Assembly: GCA_021292105.1 (NCBI GenBank)
Contig: CM037867.1
Span: 12,548,183-12,612,182 of the forward strand
Direction: 5' to 3'
Source: Anadara kagoshimensis
Taxonomy: Eukaryota; Mollusca; Bivalvia; Arcoida; Arcidae
DNA length: 64,000 nucleotides
In this document: piece by piece, positions 48,700 to 59,184 of the stretch
Layout of the letters: every line of letters begins with the position of its first letter
Numbering within the stretch: position 1 is the stretch's first letter
Notes under the pieces: model-generated
Seen by the model: only the letters and a program-made list of their open reading frames with translations
Databases searched by the model: none
Told to the model about the DNA's origin: nothing
Position numbers and translations under genes: made by a program

Positions 48700-49439
48700 C
48701 ACTATATCATAATCTCATTACTGTTTTAGATATTGTAGTAAATGTTCCATGAATCAAAAGCTGTTCAAAATAATCCGTATGAAAAACGGTTAGAAATTAT
48801 CGAAATAGATTATTTTAAGGTTTCGAAGGGAAATTGAAGTTCTATCACTTGTCAACAAATATAAATTAATATCGTCTTTGAAAACTATAACCCAATTATA
48901 GATTAATCGAAAAAGCAAAATCAGTAATTTGATAAGTTTTACATCAAACAAATCATTTTCAATGTGTCGGTAATAAAAAACTTAACAAATAAATAAATCA
49001 TCACCATGGCAACGGAGGAAATAGAATTAATTGTGAAGAAATTGAATTAAAGAGATTTATGGTTTAGTAATTTGACCTTTGTCCTGATGAAACAGTGATG
49101 GACGAAAATTTATCCAGAAAGATTTAACATTTTTTTAGTTTTTAATTGGACTAAAATGATAGAAAGAGTACCTCAAATGTTTTTGTAAAATGTGTGACTT
49201 TGATATAAAAGCGTGTTTAGAAGGCAAGGACACATTTTACGATGCGGATTTATAAAATGTGTTTTGATTGCATTTGTGAGTGCTATGTAAATGCCTTTCC
49301 ACTACAAAGTGTTTGCTTCTAGAGTCAAACCTATCTTAGTAACTACATGTCTATAGTGGTCACGTTTGTTTTAATATATAATTAAATTACGTATCTGAAA
49401 ATTGAAGTCATCTTTGTTCAGTATTAGTGACGACCTGTC
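48700..49439. other. no gene; small local duplication
   Basis: ctatagtggtcacgtttgttt (49353) and ctatagtggttagatttgttt (49439) repeat about 85 bp apart. An ATG in good context at 49005 (caccatggc) opens only 14 codons. Confidence 0.35.
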
Positions 49440-49606
49440 TATAGTGGTTAGATTTGTTTGGTTTAATGCATTGTGCATTGTACTTTAAACATTTATACAC
49501 ATACACCTTAAAGTTACTTGGCTTCAAAACCAAGGTCACATATTCCGTATTAACCTTGTTTTGAGAACTGATGAACTTTAACTGAGCGCAAAAAAATTAA
49601 GTAATA

Positions 49607-50339
49607 CGCCGTTTCTGAGATACAAAGTTCCGGACGAAGTATCACGTGACTATCATCACCACGTGACTTTATTAAGGGCACTTTTTTGCCGCTTCGATTT
49701 TAAACAATGAAGTGAATCGCTACATGACATTATTTTCAGTGATAAATTAAAAATGACAATTTCTCGTCTAAAAATATCATTTGAAAATCTTTAAAGTGTT
49801 GTAAAAAATGATATAGGCAATTTAAAAAAGATTATTTTATTGATTGAATTTCGGTGGACACGGCGCTGCATGTTGTGATCAGGTGATCGTTGCATACGAG
49901 ATTTCGAGCGACCGAAATTCCTATTTTGCACCAGATATATTTTAGTTTATTTTGTCAAATAATAAATAATTCAATTTAAATCAAGTGGAAAATCTAGCAG
50001 TCTAAACTTAAGTAAAGCAGCGTATCTCCATCTAATTTCTCCTTGCCTGAATAGGGGTTTCCTACTGCCACAGACAAAAATATCCGATAAATCTTTATGA
50101 ACTATATTTAGATGTTAAAATGTCATTAAATCTATTTGTTTAAAGTATTTTAATTTTTTGATGCAGGTATACGTTCGAAAAAAAGGTGTAATAAATGTTT
50201 AAATACTGCCCATCGCTAGCACCCTCCAGTCGATCAATGTTGACATTTGTGTATTGATCTAAATTACAGACTAGTCACGTGATTTAGGTAAATGCTAAAT
50301 TCCGAATTGGCAATGAATACATACGTCCAAGAAACGGCG
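49607..50339. mobile_element. 733-bp DNA transposon (TIR CGCCGTTTCT), inserted in the tandem array
   Basis: CGCCGTTTCT begins at 49607 and AGAAACGGCG ends at 50339, each next to TA (49605-49606, 50340-50341). A second inverted word, ATCACGTGACTA, lies 34 bp in from the left and 56 bp in from the right. Taking the element out joins two halves of one array unit (aaattaagtaata and gatcagtttc), which confirms both boundaries. No ORF of transposase size. TA duplication suggests Tc1/mariner-type. Confidence 0.85.
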
Positions 50340-50820
50340 TATAGATCAGTTTCTTTTTACAAATCTCACAAAGAATCTGATTTGACCCGAATGAGTGTAT
50401 AAATAAACATCTATTGTTTTCTCTGAAATGTTAATTTGAAGTTGAGTGGGTGTCGTTATTAGATTCAATATAAAAACTTAATGAACATTTTCAAGGTTAA
50501 TGCATTGTGTATTTTACATTCAACACATATAGCACACAAGTCATAGAGTTGCATGGCTTCAAATTAAATCCAGGTCACATATTCCGCATTCACCTTGTTT
50601 TGAGAACTGGTGAACTTTTAATGAGCACAAAAACTGAAGTAATATGTCTAAAATATTAATCTATAGGTGAGTGTCGTTTCTTTTAATCGTATACTGTATA
50701 TTTTAACAAAACGTAATAAACATTTCTGCATAATGGATTGTGCATTGTACTTTCAACACTTACAGCACACACGTCTTAAAGCAACCAGGTCACATATTAT
50801 GTATTGACGTATTGAGAACC

Positions 50821-51362
50821 AAAAACAAACATACTAATGATAATCCATGACTAAATCACAATCCAGAAGCAAATAAAAACTTTGGAACTGACAAGTCAGA
50901 TTATACACGTAAATTACCACCAGGGAAGTGAGGCCGGGTGGTCCGGAAGGGTAAGCACCTCCTGTTTAACTAGCTACATCCGACACGTGTGTAATCGAAA
51001 TTGTGTGAAAGAAACATGGAACTATAAGACGTCAAATATATCCAGGGCAATCCTGGACATAGACACATCAAACTTATCAACAATACTCTGATGACGCCCA
51101 TAAAACTTTTTAAGGTCTTGATGAGCTTGGCTTGCAATATCACTGAGTCAACAATTTATTTTCAAGCAGCCTACTTCGTTGTACAAAGTCCCCACAGTTG
51201 GAACAAGCTCTACCACAGCATATTAATTGGGAAACAAATACACCATAAGCAGGAGAAGCAGGTATATTGTTGCATCGAAAAGGAAAGTTGACAGTAGAAA
51301 AATTGAAGTCATCGCGTTTGCCATAAAGTTTCAAATATAGCCTTTCGCGGGCATCATAATTG
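50821..51362 (-). mobile_element. R1 retroelement, 5'-truncated, inserted in the tandem array
   Basis: Complete 3' tail plus about 250 bp of coding sequence, on the minus strand. Left and right flanks (ttgagaac and tgacaaactttcaatg) rejoin to give the expected array word, so both ends are exact to within a few bases. No obvious target duplication. Length about 540 bp. Confidence 0.85.
51120..51362 (-). pseudogene. R1 reverse-transcriptase C-terminal fragment (broken)
   Basis: Reads KLYGKRDDFNF, TVNFPF, NNIPASPAYGVFVSQLI, CGDFVQRSRLLENKLLTQ, closely matching the copy at 24.5 kb. Seen breaks: a TGA at 51140-51142 and two one-base deletions just after it, relative to the other copy. It starts in the middle of the protein because the element is 5'-truncated. 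Not functional. Confidence 0.75.
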
Positions 51363-52860
51363 ACAAACTTTCAATGTGCGCAAAAATTAAGTAATTGATC
51401 AATTTCCTCTTACAAATCTCGTAGAACAATTTGTTGTGTCCCGAATGTGAGTGTATAATTATATATTTTAATTTCCCCCTCTGAAATGGTAATCTATGGG
51501 CGAGTGGATATGGCTTCACAACCAGGCCACATCATACCATACTTTGCATTTAAAGCTGATGAACGTTTACTGAGTGCAAAAAAATAATAGATCGTTTTCC
51601 TCTTAGAAATCTCGTAAAACAATTTTATTTGATTTTAAGAAATCTGAATTTCTTCTCAAATGCAATCTGTAGGTGGGTGGGTGTAGTTTTTCCCATATAT
51701 TGATATATGCATTGTACATTTTACCTTCAACACTTATAGCACAAAAAACCTGAAAGTTGAATGGGTTCAAAAGTAGGTCACATATTCATATAAACCTTGT
51801 TTTAGAGAACTGGTGAACTTTTAATAAGCACAAAAACTAAAGTAATAGATCTAAAATGTTAATCTATAGATGGTGGGTGTCGTTTCTTTTAATCAAATAA
51901 TGTGTATTTAAAAAAAAACCTCAATGGACATTTCCCAGTTCATTATGATCGTGCATTGTATTTTCAACACTTGCAGCACACACGCCTTTCAAAACTAGGT
52001 CACATTTTCCGTACTGACCTTGTACTGAAAACGAATGAACTTTTAATTAGAGCAAAAAATTAAGTAATACATCAGTTGCATCTTATAAATCCCATAAACG
52101 ATCTGATTTGACCTGAATAAGTGTATAAGTAAACATCTATTTTGTTCTCTTAAATGTTAATTTGAAGTTGAGTGGGTGTCGTTATTAGATTCAATATGAA
52201 AAATTAATGAACATTTTCAAGGTTAATGCATTGTGTATTTTACCTTCAACACGTATAGCACGCAAGTCATAGAGTTACATGGCTTCAAAACCAGGTCACC
52301 TTTTCTTTATTAACCTTGTTTTTAAAATTGATGAAATTTTAATCAGCGCAAAAAATAAAAGATCAGCTTCCTCTTAGAAATCTCGTAAATTAATTTGATT
52401 TGACCAGAAAAAGTTTTTAAATAATATTAATTTCTTCTCAAATGTTAATCGGTAGGTGGGTGAGTATCGTTTTTATAATCAAATGATATATATTTTAATA
52501 AAAACTTGATGAACATATTCAAGTTAAATGCATAGTTCATTAAACTTTCAATATCTAAAGCTAACAAAGCATTAGAAAGCATGCTGTCAAAGCCAGGTCA
52601 AATACTATTTGCCTGTATTATTACTTTATCACCTGTAAGAGTACGACACTGATGCAGTTTTATTGGGTACAAAAAATTAATAATAATCAGTTTCCTGTTA
52701 CAAATGTCGTAAACCCTTCTATATGACCTGGATACGTGTTTATATAAATCTTTTTTTCTCTTTGTGAAATGTCAATCTGTAAGTGAGTGGGTGTCGAATT
52801 TTATCATATATTTAAATATATTTTAATATAACTTATTGAACATGCAGCATACAAATTTAC

Positions 52861-53165
52861 GAGACTTTACGCTGGTAAAAGTCAAAGGAGCTTAATTAAT
52901 TCAAGTTTGAATAGACTGACACAAATTCGAATCCGATCTCTAAATTATCAAATGAATATATGTCAGCATGATTAAGTTACATACCCAGTAACAGATCAAT
53001 GGAAAGGGACAAACTTCAAATTTGATATGTGACAAAACAACAATAAAATGGTAAATTAAATAGAATAAACGACTCTATTTGTATATAAGCCAATAATACA
53101 TTCTGTAAATTGAACCATTTTCTTAATTGATGAAGCTCTTTCAATTTTTTCCAGAAAATACCATT
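52861..53165. other. no recognisable feature
   Basis: AT-rich spacer between the array and the hairpin. Confidence 0.4.
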
Positions 53166-53226
53166 AAAAGTTTGATGTAGTTTTTAGAATATTGGATCAA
53201 CATTCTAAAGACTACGTCAAACTTTT
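53166..53226 (+). ncRNA. 61-nt perfect hairpin (possible small-RNA precursor)
   Basis: 5' arm 53166-53190 and 3' arm 53202-53226 pair over 25 bp with an 11-nt loop. On the + strand the pairing is 23 Watson-Crick pairs and two U-G wobbles with no bulge; on the minus strand the same two sites would be A-C mismatches. That asymmetry would fit an RNA made from the + strand. It could equally be a tiny foldback MITE remnant. Nothing shows that it is transcribed. Confidence 0.35.
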
Positions 53227-53300
53227 TTTAAAGAAGAAAAGCAATCAGTTTTGTTTTTGTTTTCTAATAAAACTAGTTCCTGTTAAGGGAGAAAAGCTAG

Positions 53301-53895
53301 CATTGTTGTTTTTAGAGGTGTTTCTGGAAGTGTGGGCGAGGATTGTTGTTTTTAAAGGTGTTTCCGTGGGTCTGGGCGAGCATTGTTGTTTTTAGAGGTG
53401 TTTCCGGGACTGTAGGCGAGCATTGTTGTTTTAAGAGGTGTTTCCGGTAGTGTTGGCGAGCATTCTTGTTTTTAGAAGTGTTTCCGGGAGTGTGAGCGAG
53501 CATTCTTGTTTTAGAGGTGTTTCCGGGAGTGTGGGCGGGCATTGTTTGTTTTTAGAGATGTTTTCGGGAGTGTGGGCGAGCATTGTTGTTTTAGAGGTGT
53601 TTCCGGGAGTGTGAGCGAGCATTCTTGTTTTAGAGGTGTTTCCGGGAGTGTGGGCGGGCATTGTTTGTTTTTAGAGATGTTTCCGGGAGTGTGGGCGAGC
53701 ATTGTAGTTTTTAGAGGTGTTTCCGGGAATGTGGGCGAGCATTGTTGTTTTTAGAGGTGTTTCCGGGAGTGTGGGCGAGCATTGTTGTTAGAAGTGGCGT
53801 TTCCGGGAGTGTGGGCGAGCATTGTTGTTTTTAGAGGTGTTTCCGGGAGTGTGGGCGAACATTGTTGTTTTTAGAGGTGTTTCCGGGAGTGTGGG
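53301..53895. repeat. ~40-bp GC-rich minisatellite, about 15 copies
   Basis: The unit contains gttgtttttagaggtgtttc, then cgggagtgtgggcgagcatt. Units vary by one or two bases and length 39-41. A three-unit block (gtgagcgagc at 53492 and again at 53611, 119 bp apart, with cgggcattgtttg and agagatgttt variants) is repeated, showing a higher-order duplication. All ORFs here are read-through of the repeat. Much richer in G than the surroundings. Confidence 0.95.
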
Positions 53896-53994
53896 AATAC
53901 AGGACGTAAACTGAAATATTCAATTAAATTTATTTTCAAGCTGAATTTATTTTTCTAAAACTGCTTAATGAAAAAATTCTCCATTAGATTTTGT

Positions 53995-53998
<4 letters not shown>

Positions 53999-54062
<64 letters not shown>
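53999..54062 (+). repeat. (TA)32 microsatellite
   Basis: 64 bases of perfect TA repeat, 17 bp before an R1 fragment. Confidence 0.97.
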
Positions 54063-54066
<4 letters not shown>

Positions 54067-54081
54067 CCACGTATTTATTAA

Positions 54082-54225
54082 TGCTTACCCTTCCGGAACA
54101 CCCGGCATCACTTCCCCGAATTAAGTTTATTTTGATAGCCAGTTTTCGAAGGTTTTTTAAAGTGTATACTTTGCTTTTTTAATTCTGATTAGGACAAAGA
54201 CTGGTACGTTTGTTTTTGGTGAAAT
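54082..54225 (+). mobile_element. R1 3' fragment (sense)
   Basis: tgcttacccttccggaacac, ccggcatcacttccc, ttctgattaggacaaagact, ggtacgtttgtttttgg. Missing part of the middle. Confidence 0.65.
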
Positions 54226-54529
54226 TGGTTGAAGTTTGTATAACATTCTGAACATATAACGAAACGGTACATATATTTATCTGGTTAAATTGTTACAGCG
54301 TAAGCCTCGGTTTTGATTTAATATGTTTTTTACGAGATATAGTTCCAATTCATTTCAACACATCGGAAATGGTACATGAGATTAAACATTTAAACTGCAT
54401 TATGCAGTGTAATTATAACATTCAACTTTTATTTCATACAACTGGTTAGCATAATACAGTCACCACATGTATATACATTCAAATAATACTCAATAGACGT
54501 GTTTCCGTGTTATATCATGCAAGTAACAG

Positions 54530-54624
54530 TACAGGCCTGTCGAAGTGTTGACACTGGAAAGACTCGAAGCTCGGCTGCCGAGAGGCTGATATAAGGATAG
54601 CAAGTGACCAAAATGCTGCCTTTG

Positions 54625-54689
<65 letters not shown>

Positions 54690-54760
54690 CTGCCAAAAAG
54701 CTGTCGTGGTATAACTCACGAGGGTCGAGATGAGCTGTCGAATAAGCACTAATTCATAAG
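54530..54760. mobile_element. M1 MITE split by an (AT)n expansion
   Basis: Left terminus tacaggcctgtcgaagtg, then agactcgaagctcggctgcc, gagaggctgatataagg; after the AT run, atcagctgcc, aaaagctgtcg and gagctgtcgaata. A right terminus is not clear. The (AT)n at 54628-54686 lies inside. Confidence 0.5.
54628..54686 (+). repeat. (AT)n microsatellite
   Basis: 59 bases of AT repeat inside an M1 copy. Confidence 0.97.
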
Positions 54761-55284
54761 CTTAATATTAAAAATATATGTTCTGTAACTCGGCTGTGAA
54801 GTCAATTGAATAGCAGCTTAACTGAATGATAAGCAGAACATGGGATACCAATGATAATTTTGAAGCTTGTCTATTAGCGCTGTCGGTTATACAATTGTTT
54901 GTGTCTATTAGCTCTTTCGTTAACAATCATTCATTTCAATTGCTCACACTTTCAAAAAAATCTGATAATATTTTTGCTATTCGCACTTTTTAGGAACAAT
55001 ACATGTTGTGTAACATAATTAAGTTGTCACAGTCAAGATAATTACGTTACCTGGGAAGTGGAAGTGAAAACTTTACATTTCTGATCAATAACATAATGTT
55101 TAATTAAAAGTACATACAACTTTATTTAATTGCTTTTATTAGTTTTAATTTCGATGTTTAGCAACAATTACAGGAAATTAAATGTCTTGTATTATGTTGA
55201 AAAGGGGAATGGTTTGACATAACAAAAGATATTCTGATTAATGTTTCTCGCGAAATACTTTATCATTAATAATTTAGAATATTA
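54761..55284. other. no recognisable feature
   Basis: AT-rich; nothing supported. Confidence 0.4.
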
Positions 55285-55360
55285 CCGGGTATTTTACTCA
55301 ATTCCCTGGTGGAAGTTTATATTTTTACTTGTTTCATTTTCAAATTTTAAATTGGTTGAG
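55285..55360 (+). mobile_element. short R1 fragment (sense)
   Basis: accgggtattttactcaatt, ccctggtggaagtttat, ttgtttcattttcaaatttt. Weak but ordered. Confidence 0.4.
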
Positions 55361-55814
55361 TGGGAATAAAACATTTAAATAATTTTAGGCAAATGTTATT
55401 ATTTAAAGAATTAACTTCAATGTTTCCCTGGCCAGTTAATATTTCGAAATCTGGTTCTTTAATTAATGACCAAGGAACAAAAGGCATTCAATTCTTTTAT
55501 ATTTAAAAATCAAATCTGGAATAAATTGAAAAATGTTGAAAAAATACTTGTTTAATGCTCGGAAAATTTCTTTTTCTTCATGTAAATGCGCAATATCTGG
55601 AGCAGTTAATCTGCTGAGCCTACATAATTTTTAATATCGTTCTAATGCAAGTAACAAAGACGTTCATGATGAATTCATTGTTGAACATACTTTGATTTTA
55701 ATTTAATTCTTGTTTAATAACATCGGTCTCTTCCAAAGTACTTCGATTCTTTTGTTTCTAAATGCAAAAAGCTTGTCGAATGAACAATTACTACCTTTTT
55801 TCAAATTTTGGTCA

Positions 55815-55900
55815 GAGTTCTGTCCGGGGTTCGAATCCGAGGCCTCTCATATACAAAGCGAGCACTATATCAACTGATCTATCGTAGCGGTATATATGAT
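55815..55900 (-). mobile_element. tRNA-like SINE head (minus)
   Basis: On the minus strand: A-box-like tagatcagttgatatag, loop word gctcgctttgtatatg, B-box cggattcgaaccccgga. A- and B-box distances are as in a tRNA. No body recognised, and it does not fold cleanly. Confidence 0.5.
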
Positions 55901-57077
55901 AGTAACCTTATAACAGAATGATGTAATGTGTATAATAGTTTATTCAACTTTGTCCTTAACATTGCTTCTTTATGTCAAGGATCTTCATTATATGTAATTG
56001 TGCTACCTCTTCAATATTATTCACCTACTTGGTATTGTTTTCGATTTAGTCCTGATATGTTGCATTTTACAAAATCCATCTTTTAAATGATTTTTTATTA
56101 TTTCTGTCATATACTACTTTTGAATGCATTATTTCATTAAAAATTCAAAGGCAGCACATGACATTATTCTGATAAGCTCTTCTTAACCTTTTTAATGTTT
56201 TTCATTTCAATAATTGGTTTTGATTCTTAAAACAGATTTCTTTTATTTATGCTTGTAAATGCTTTTAAAAACGCCGCATGTAGGTCGACTAGCTATAGAA
56301 TAAGCCAATTCGTGCTCTAAATGCTTTATAAATTTTATATGGACTGAAATAAGCTTCTACGTGGTTTAGTTTGCAGCAAGCAGCAACGTTATTTCTGATA
56401 CTATCGAAATTACTGGTAAATCATGAAAATACGAACTACTTGTGATTTCACAGTAAATGTATAAATATCACTTAATGTTATGTTATTTTAATTTTAGCAA
56501 ACTTTCAGAAGATGCAAGATTCATTGCACAACGTACATCTTCCAACCCAATCAACCCTGTTTACGTCATCTTACACATATTACGTACATATATTATCTGG
56601 GTAGCATTTAAGCTGCAATTTTGATACATCAAATATTGTTCCAAACCGTTTTATTCTATCGATATATTTTGTTTTTTTTATATTTATATAGATTTTACGT
56701 TAACAACGAAGACTTTCTAGTCGGAAGTGTCGATGTATCATCTATTCACTAACATGCCTGTCTCTTCCCGCGCTTTTATCAATCACAGTTGTTTTAAACA
56801 AACTGCCATTTAAGAGATCGCGATAAAATTTAAAATAAACTCGAATTAATTCCAATACATTACGAGTAGAAAAAAATTGAAAATTTGAGAGATTTCTGTC
56901 CTAAAGATAATCAAATTTTATATTACACGTGATATACAAGATTTAGAAATCAAAGTGCTGACGGTGCTTACCTCTGTATGACTCTGGTTTACCAAATACC
57001 AATGTTATTAGAATTATAGCCAACCGAACAATATGATTGATGGATAATTTGGTATTGAAATATTTGGCAATTTTACA
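55901..57077. other. no gene; one small repeat at 56110-56172
   Basis: acttttgaatgcattatttc, attaaaaattcaaaggcagc, acatgacattatt at 56110-56172 matches the right part of the foldback in intron 1 of the transporter gene (60460-60530). Otherwise AT-rich with nothing supported. Confidence 0.45.
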
Positions 57078-57079
57078 TA

Positions 57080-57266
57080 CAGTAAAACCTCGATTCATCG
57101 CCACCATTTGTTCAGTCAAATTTTGGCGTTATAAAGGGGTTTGGCAATAAAATGAGAGAGGCTCATAAAGAAAAACATAAACAAAATGGATTTTGGGACT
57201 TCAAAATAGTGTGGCGATAAGCGAGGTGTCAAAGTTATCGAGGGGCATTATAACGAGGTTTTACTG
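57080..57266. mobile_element. 187-bp pogo/Tigger-like MITE
   Basis: CAGTAAAACCTCG at the left and CGAGGTTTTACTG at the right are perfect 13-bp inverted repeats flanked by TA (57078-57079, 57267-57268). CAGT-AAACCTCG termini with TA duplication are characteristic of pogo/Tigger elements. Non-coding. Confidence 0.85.
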
Positions 57267-57589
57267 TACTTGGAAATGTATCTGTACTGACATAAAATTG
57301 GGTATGACACAGTCTATAATTTAAGTCATGTTTTAGTACATGTACAATACAGTACATGTAAATGTGTCGGAACAACACAATTGTTATATCCGAATTAATA
57401 TATGATTTGTATATCATAAACATCTATATGTATATAAATGATGTCGACATTTCATGTGGCGTAAGTATGACGTGATCATCTTGCGTTTGTGTGTGTCTAC
57501 AAAGTGCTAGACTAATATCAAGATATGTCTTCGTGATATTGAACCATCAACAACGTCCACTGCACTAATAAGCTAACGAAACAGTAGAC

Positions 57590-57757
57590 AACATCGGTTC
57601 TTTGATAGCTAAATCTTAGCAGCATTTTAGCCCTTGCTGTGTATCTATCGACAGCTTTTCGACAACTAGATATCCTTCTTGGTCACTCGATTTTACAACC
57701 GAACATCAATTCCTTTTCGTTACATTTAGCTCAGTGTTAAGCTTTAGACATCTCTGT
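57590..57757. mobile_element. M1 element, reverse orientation, partial
   Basis: The right end tcagtgttaagctttagaca, then tctctgta, is the M1 terminus reversed; internal words cgacagcttttcgac and ccttttcgttacatttagct fit other copies. The other end is not clear. Confidence 0.45.
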
Positions 57758-58019
57758 ATTGCAGTTGAGTTCATTGCAATAATGGATTTTTACGTCCCAA
57801 TAAAGATTCCTTCATTTAAGTAGGAATGTGTAAGAAACCGGATTACGAGGATAAATCTACCCGGGTGTGTTTCAAACCTAGGTGGTAAGAGGGCTGTTAC
57901 CATAGGTTCGCACTATTACTTAACCAATCCACAGCGGGTTCCCCGACCTAGATGTAGTGTATGTCTAATTAAACCATAAAGACTAACAATTGCCAAAAGA
58001 AACAGATGTAGTTGTAATC
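57758..58019. other. unassigned, slightly GC-richer
   Basis: 57855-57955 contains tRNA-like words on the minus strand (tgtggattggttaag and ctaggtttgaaac), but spacing and folding are poor. Confidence 0.25.
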
Positions 58020-58180
58020 AAACACAAACATACCAATCTATGTCAAAACCACAATCCTAAAAACAAAGTAAATATCAACACAAACAAACCGTTCCATGCC
58101 AAAATCATAATTCCAAAGTGAAGCAAAAACTTTGAAAATTTGCAAATTAAGTTAAACGCATGAACTTCCACAATGGGAAT
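58020..58180 (-). mobile_element. R1 3' fragment, two nested 3' ends (antisense)
   Basis: aacacaaacataccaatcta is followed 60 bp later by a second end (aacacaaacaaaccgttcca), then gcaaaaactttgaaaatttg, aattaagttaaac and ttccacaatgggaatt. It looks like an end-to-end duplication of the tip. Confidence 0.55.
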
Positions 58181-58273
58181 TAGGCGAAATTTAACTTTTT
58201 TCTGTGAATAGCAATATATAGAAGTCCATGAAAACTTTTAGTCAAGTTTTATTACAGATAATACAAAAAAAGC

Positions 58274-58276
<3 letters not shown>

Positions 58277-58326
<50 letters not shown>
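58277..58326 (+). repeat. (AG)25 microsatellite
   Basis: Fifty bases of AG repeat. Confidence 0.97.
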
Positions 58327-58328
<2 letters not shown>

Positions 58329-58539
58329 AATTTCGAAAAATCATTGCTATTAATTTTAGAGTTTATTTAAAAGAAAATAAATTTTATTTTTGAATTGAAT
58401 TATTAAATAAAAATTAATGTTACATATGGCTAAAAATTACACTATATGTAAGATAGAACACGGCCTCCAAAATCTAAAACACAACGCTTGTTTACCTCAA
58501 TAGACGTTCCGAAAGAAGAATTTTTATTAAATGAAAACA

Positions 58540-58665
58540 TTAAAAACAAACATCCCAATTAATGTCAAAATCATTATTTTAAAGAATATAAATCACTTTG
58601 AAACTGGTAAATGAAGTTAAACATGTGAACCTCCGCCATGGAAGTGGGACCTGGTGCTCAAGATT
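58540..58665 (-). mobile_element. R1 3' fragment (antisense)
   Basis: aaaaacaaacatcccaatta, cactttgaaactggtaaatg, cctccgccatggaagtggga, cctggtgctc. It precedes a sense R1 copy at 58750, so the two 5' sides face each other. Confidence 0.6.
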
Positions 58666-58749
58666 AGTACATGTAACTACATGCTCTTATCTCGTTGTTT
58701 GTGAATATCTTCGTTAGCTATTTTTATAAAATGTAACCTTATTATCCAA

Positions 58750-58990
58750 CGAAAGGCTATATGACAAATGTTATTACTACAATTTTTCTATTGTCAACTT
58801 TTTTTCTATGCAGCAAATATACCTGCTTCTCCTGCTTATGGTGTACTTGTTTCACAATAATACGCTATGGTAAAGCTTGTTCCCACTGCGGGAACTTTAA
58901 CAACCAAGCAAATTGCTTACAAAAATTCGGCATCACAATATTGTTGATAAATATGATGCCATTGTGTCCAGGATTGACCTTGATATATTT
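58750..58990 (+). pseudogene. R1 reverse-transcriptase C-terminal fragment (broken)
   Basis: In three frames it reads RLYDK, FSIVNFF, then NIPASPAYGVLVSQ followed by a stop, then HHNIVDKYDAIVSRI. The same residues occur in the copies at 24.5 and 51.2 kb. Several indels and a stop make it dead. It is the only coding R1 copy on the + strand in this window. Confidence 0.65.
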
Positions 58991-59184
58991 GACTTACCAT
59001 TGTTCGAATTCCCTTCACTCTCAATTTTTATTAAACATGTGGCAGGTGTAGCTAGCAAAGCAAAAGGTGCTTACTCTTCCTTGTTGGAGGTTCACGTGTT
59101 TAACTTAACTTGTCAGTTTCAAAGTTTTTACTTTGCTTTTGAATTGTAATTTGGACATTGGTTTAAATATGTTTGTTTTTTTTA
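58750..59184 (+). mobile_element. R1 retroelement, sense copy with coding end
   Basis: Starts in the coding part (ggctatatgacaaatg), runs through the reading-frame end and the 3' tail (gtgtagctagcaaagc, ggtgcttactcttcc, ttggaggttcacgtgttt, ttggacattggtttaaatat, gtttgtttttttt). 5'-truncated, about 435 bp. Confidence 0.75.

Larger units (their letters stand above)
49440..52860. repeat. diverged tandem array, ~200-300-bp units, about 8-10 copies
   Basis: Each unit has, in order, gcattgt-ta-ttt-cattcaacac, tagcacaca, tggcttcaaa, ccaggtcacatattc, aaccttgttttgagaactg, tgaacttttaatgagc-caaaaa, aagtaata-atc, tttcctcttacaaatctcgta and tgttaatctgtaggtgggtg. The word aggtcaca starts near 49544, 50572, 50787, 51523, 51776, 51999, 52293 and 52596; with the two insertions removed the spacing is about 200-300 bp. 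Non-coding. Two transposons sit inside it (49607-50339, 50821-51362). Confidence 0.8.

Noticed and set aside
49005-49049. ATG in good context (caccatggc) with 14 codons
   Set aside because: Too short, no supported donor site or conserved peptide; could be a first exon but nothing shows it.
53312-53754. Several overlapping ORFs with repeated HTPGNTSK-type peptides
   Set aside because: They are translations of the 40-bp minisatellite; the unit is not a multiple of three and the frame shifts between units.
57855-57955. tRNA-like words on the minus strand
   Set aside because: A- and B-box matches are weak and the segment does not fold; left as unassigned.
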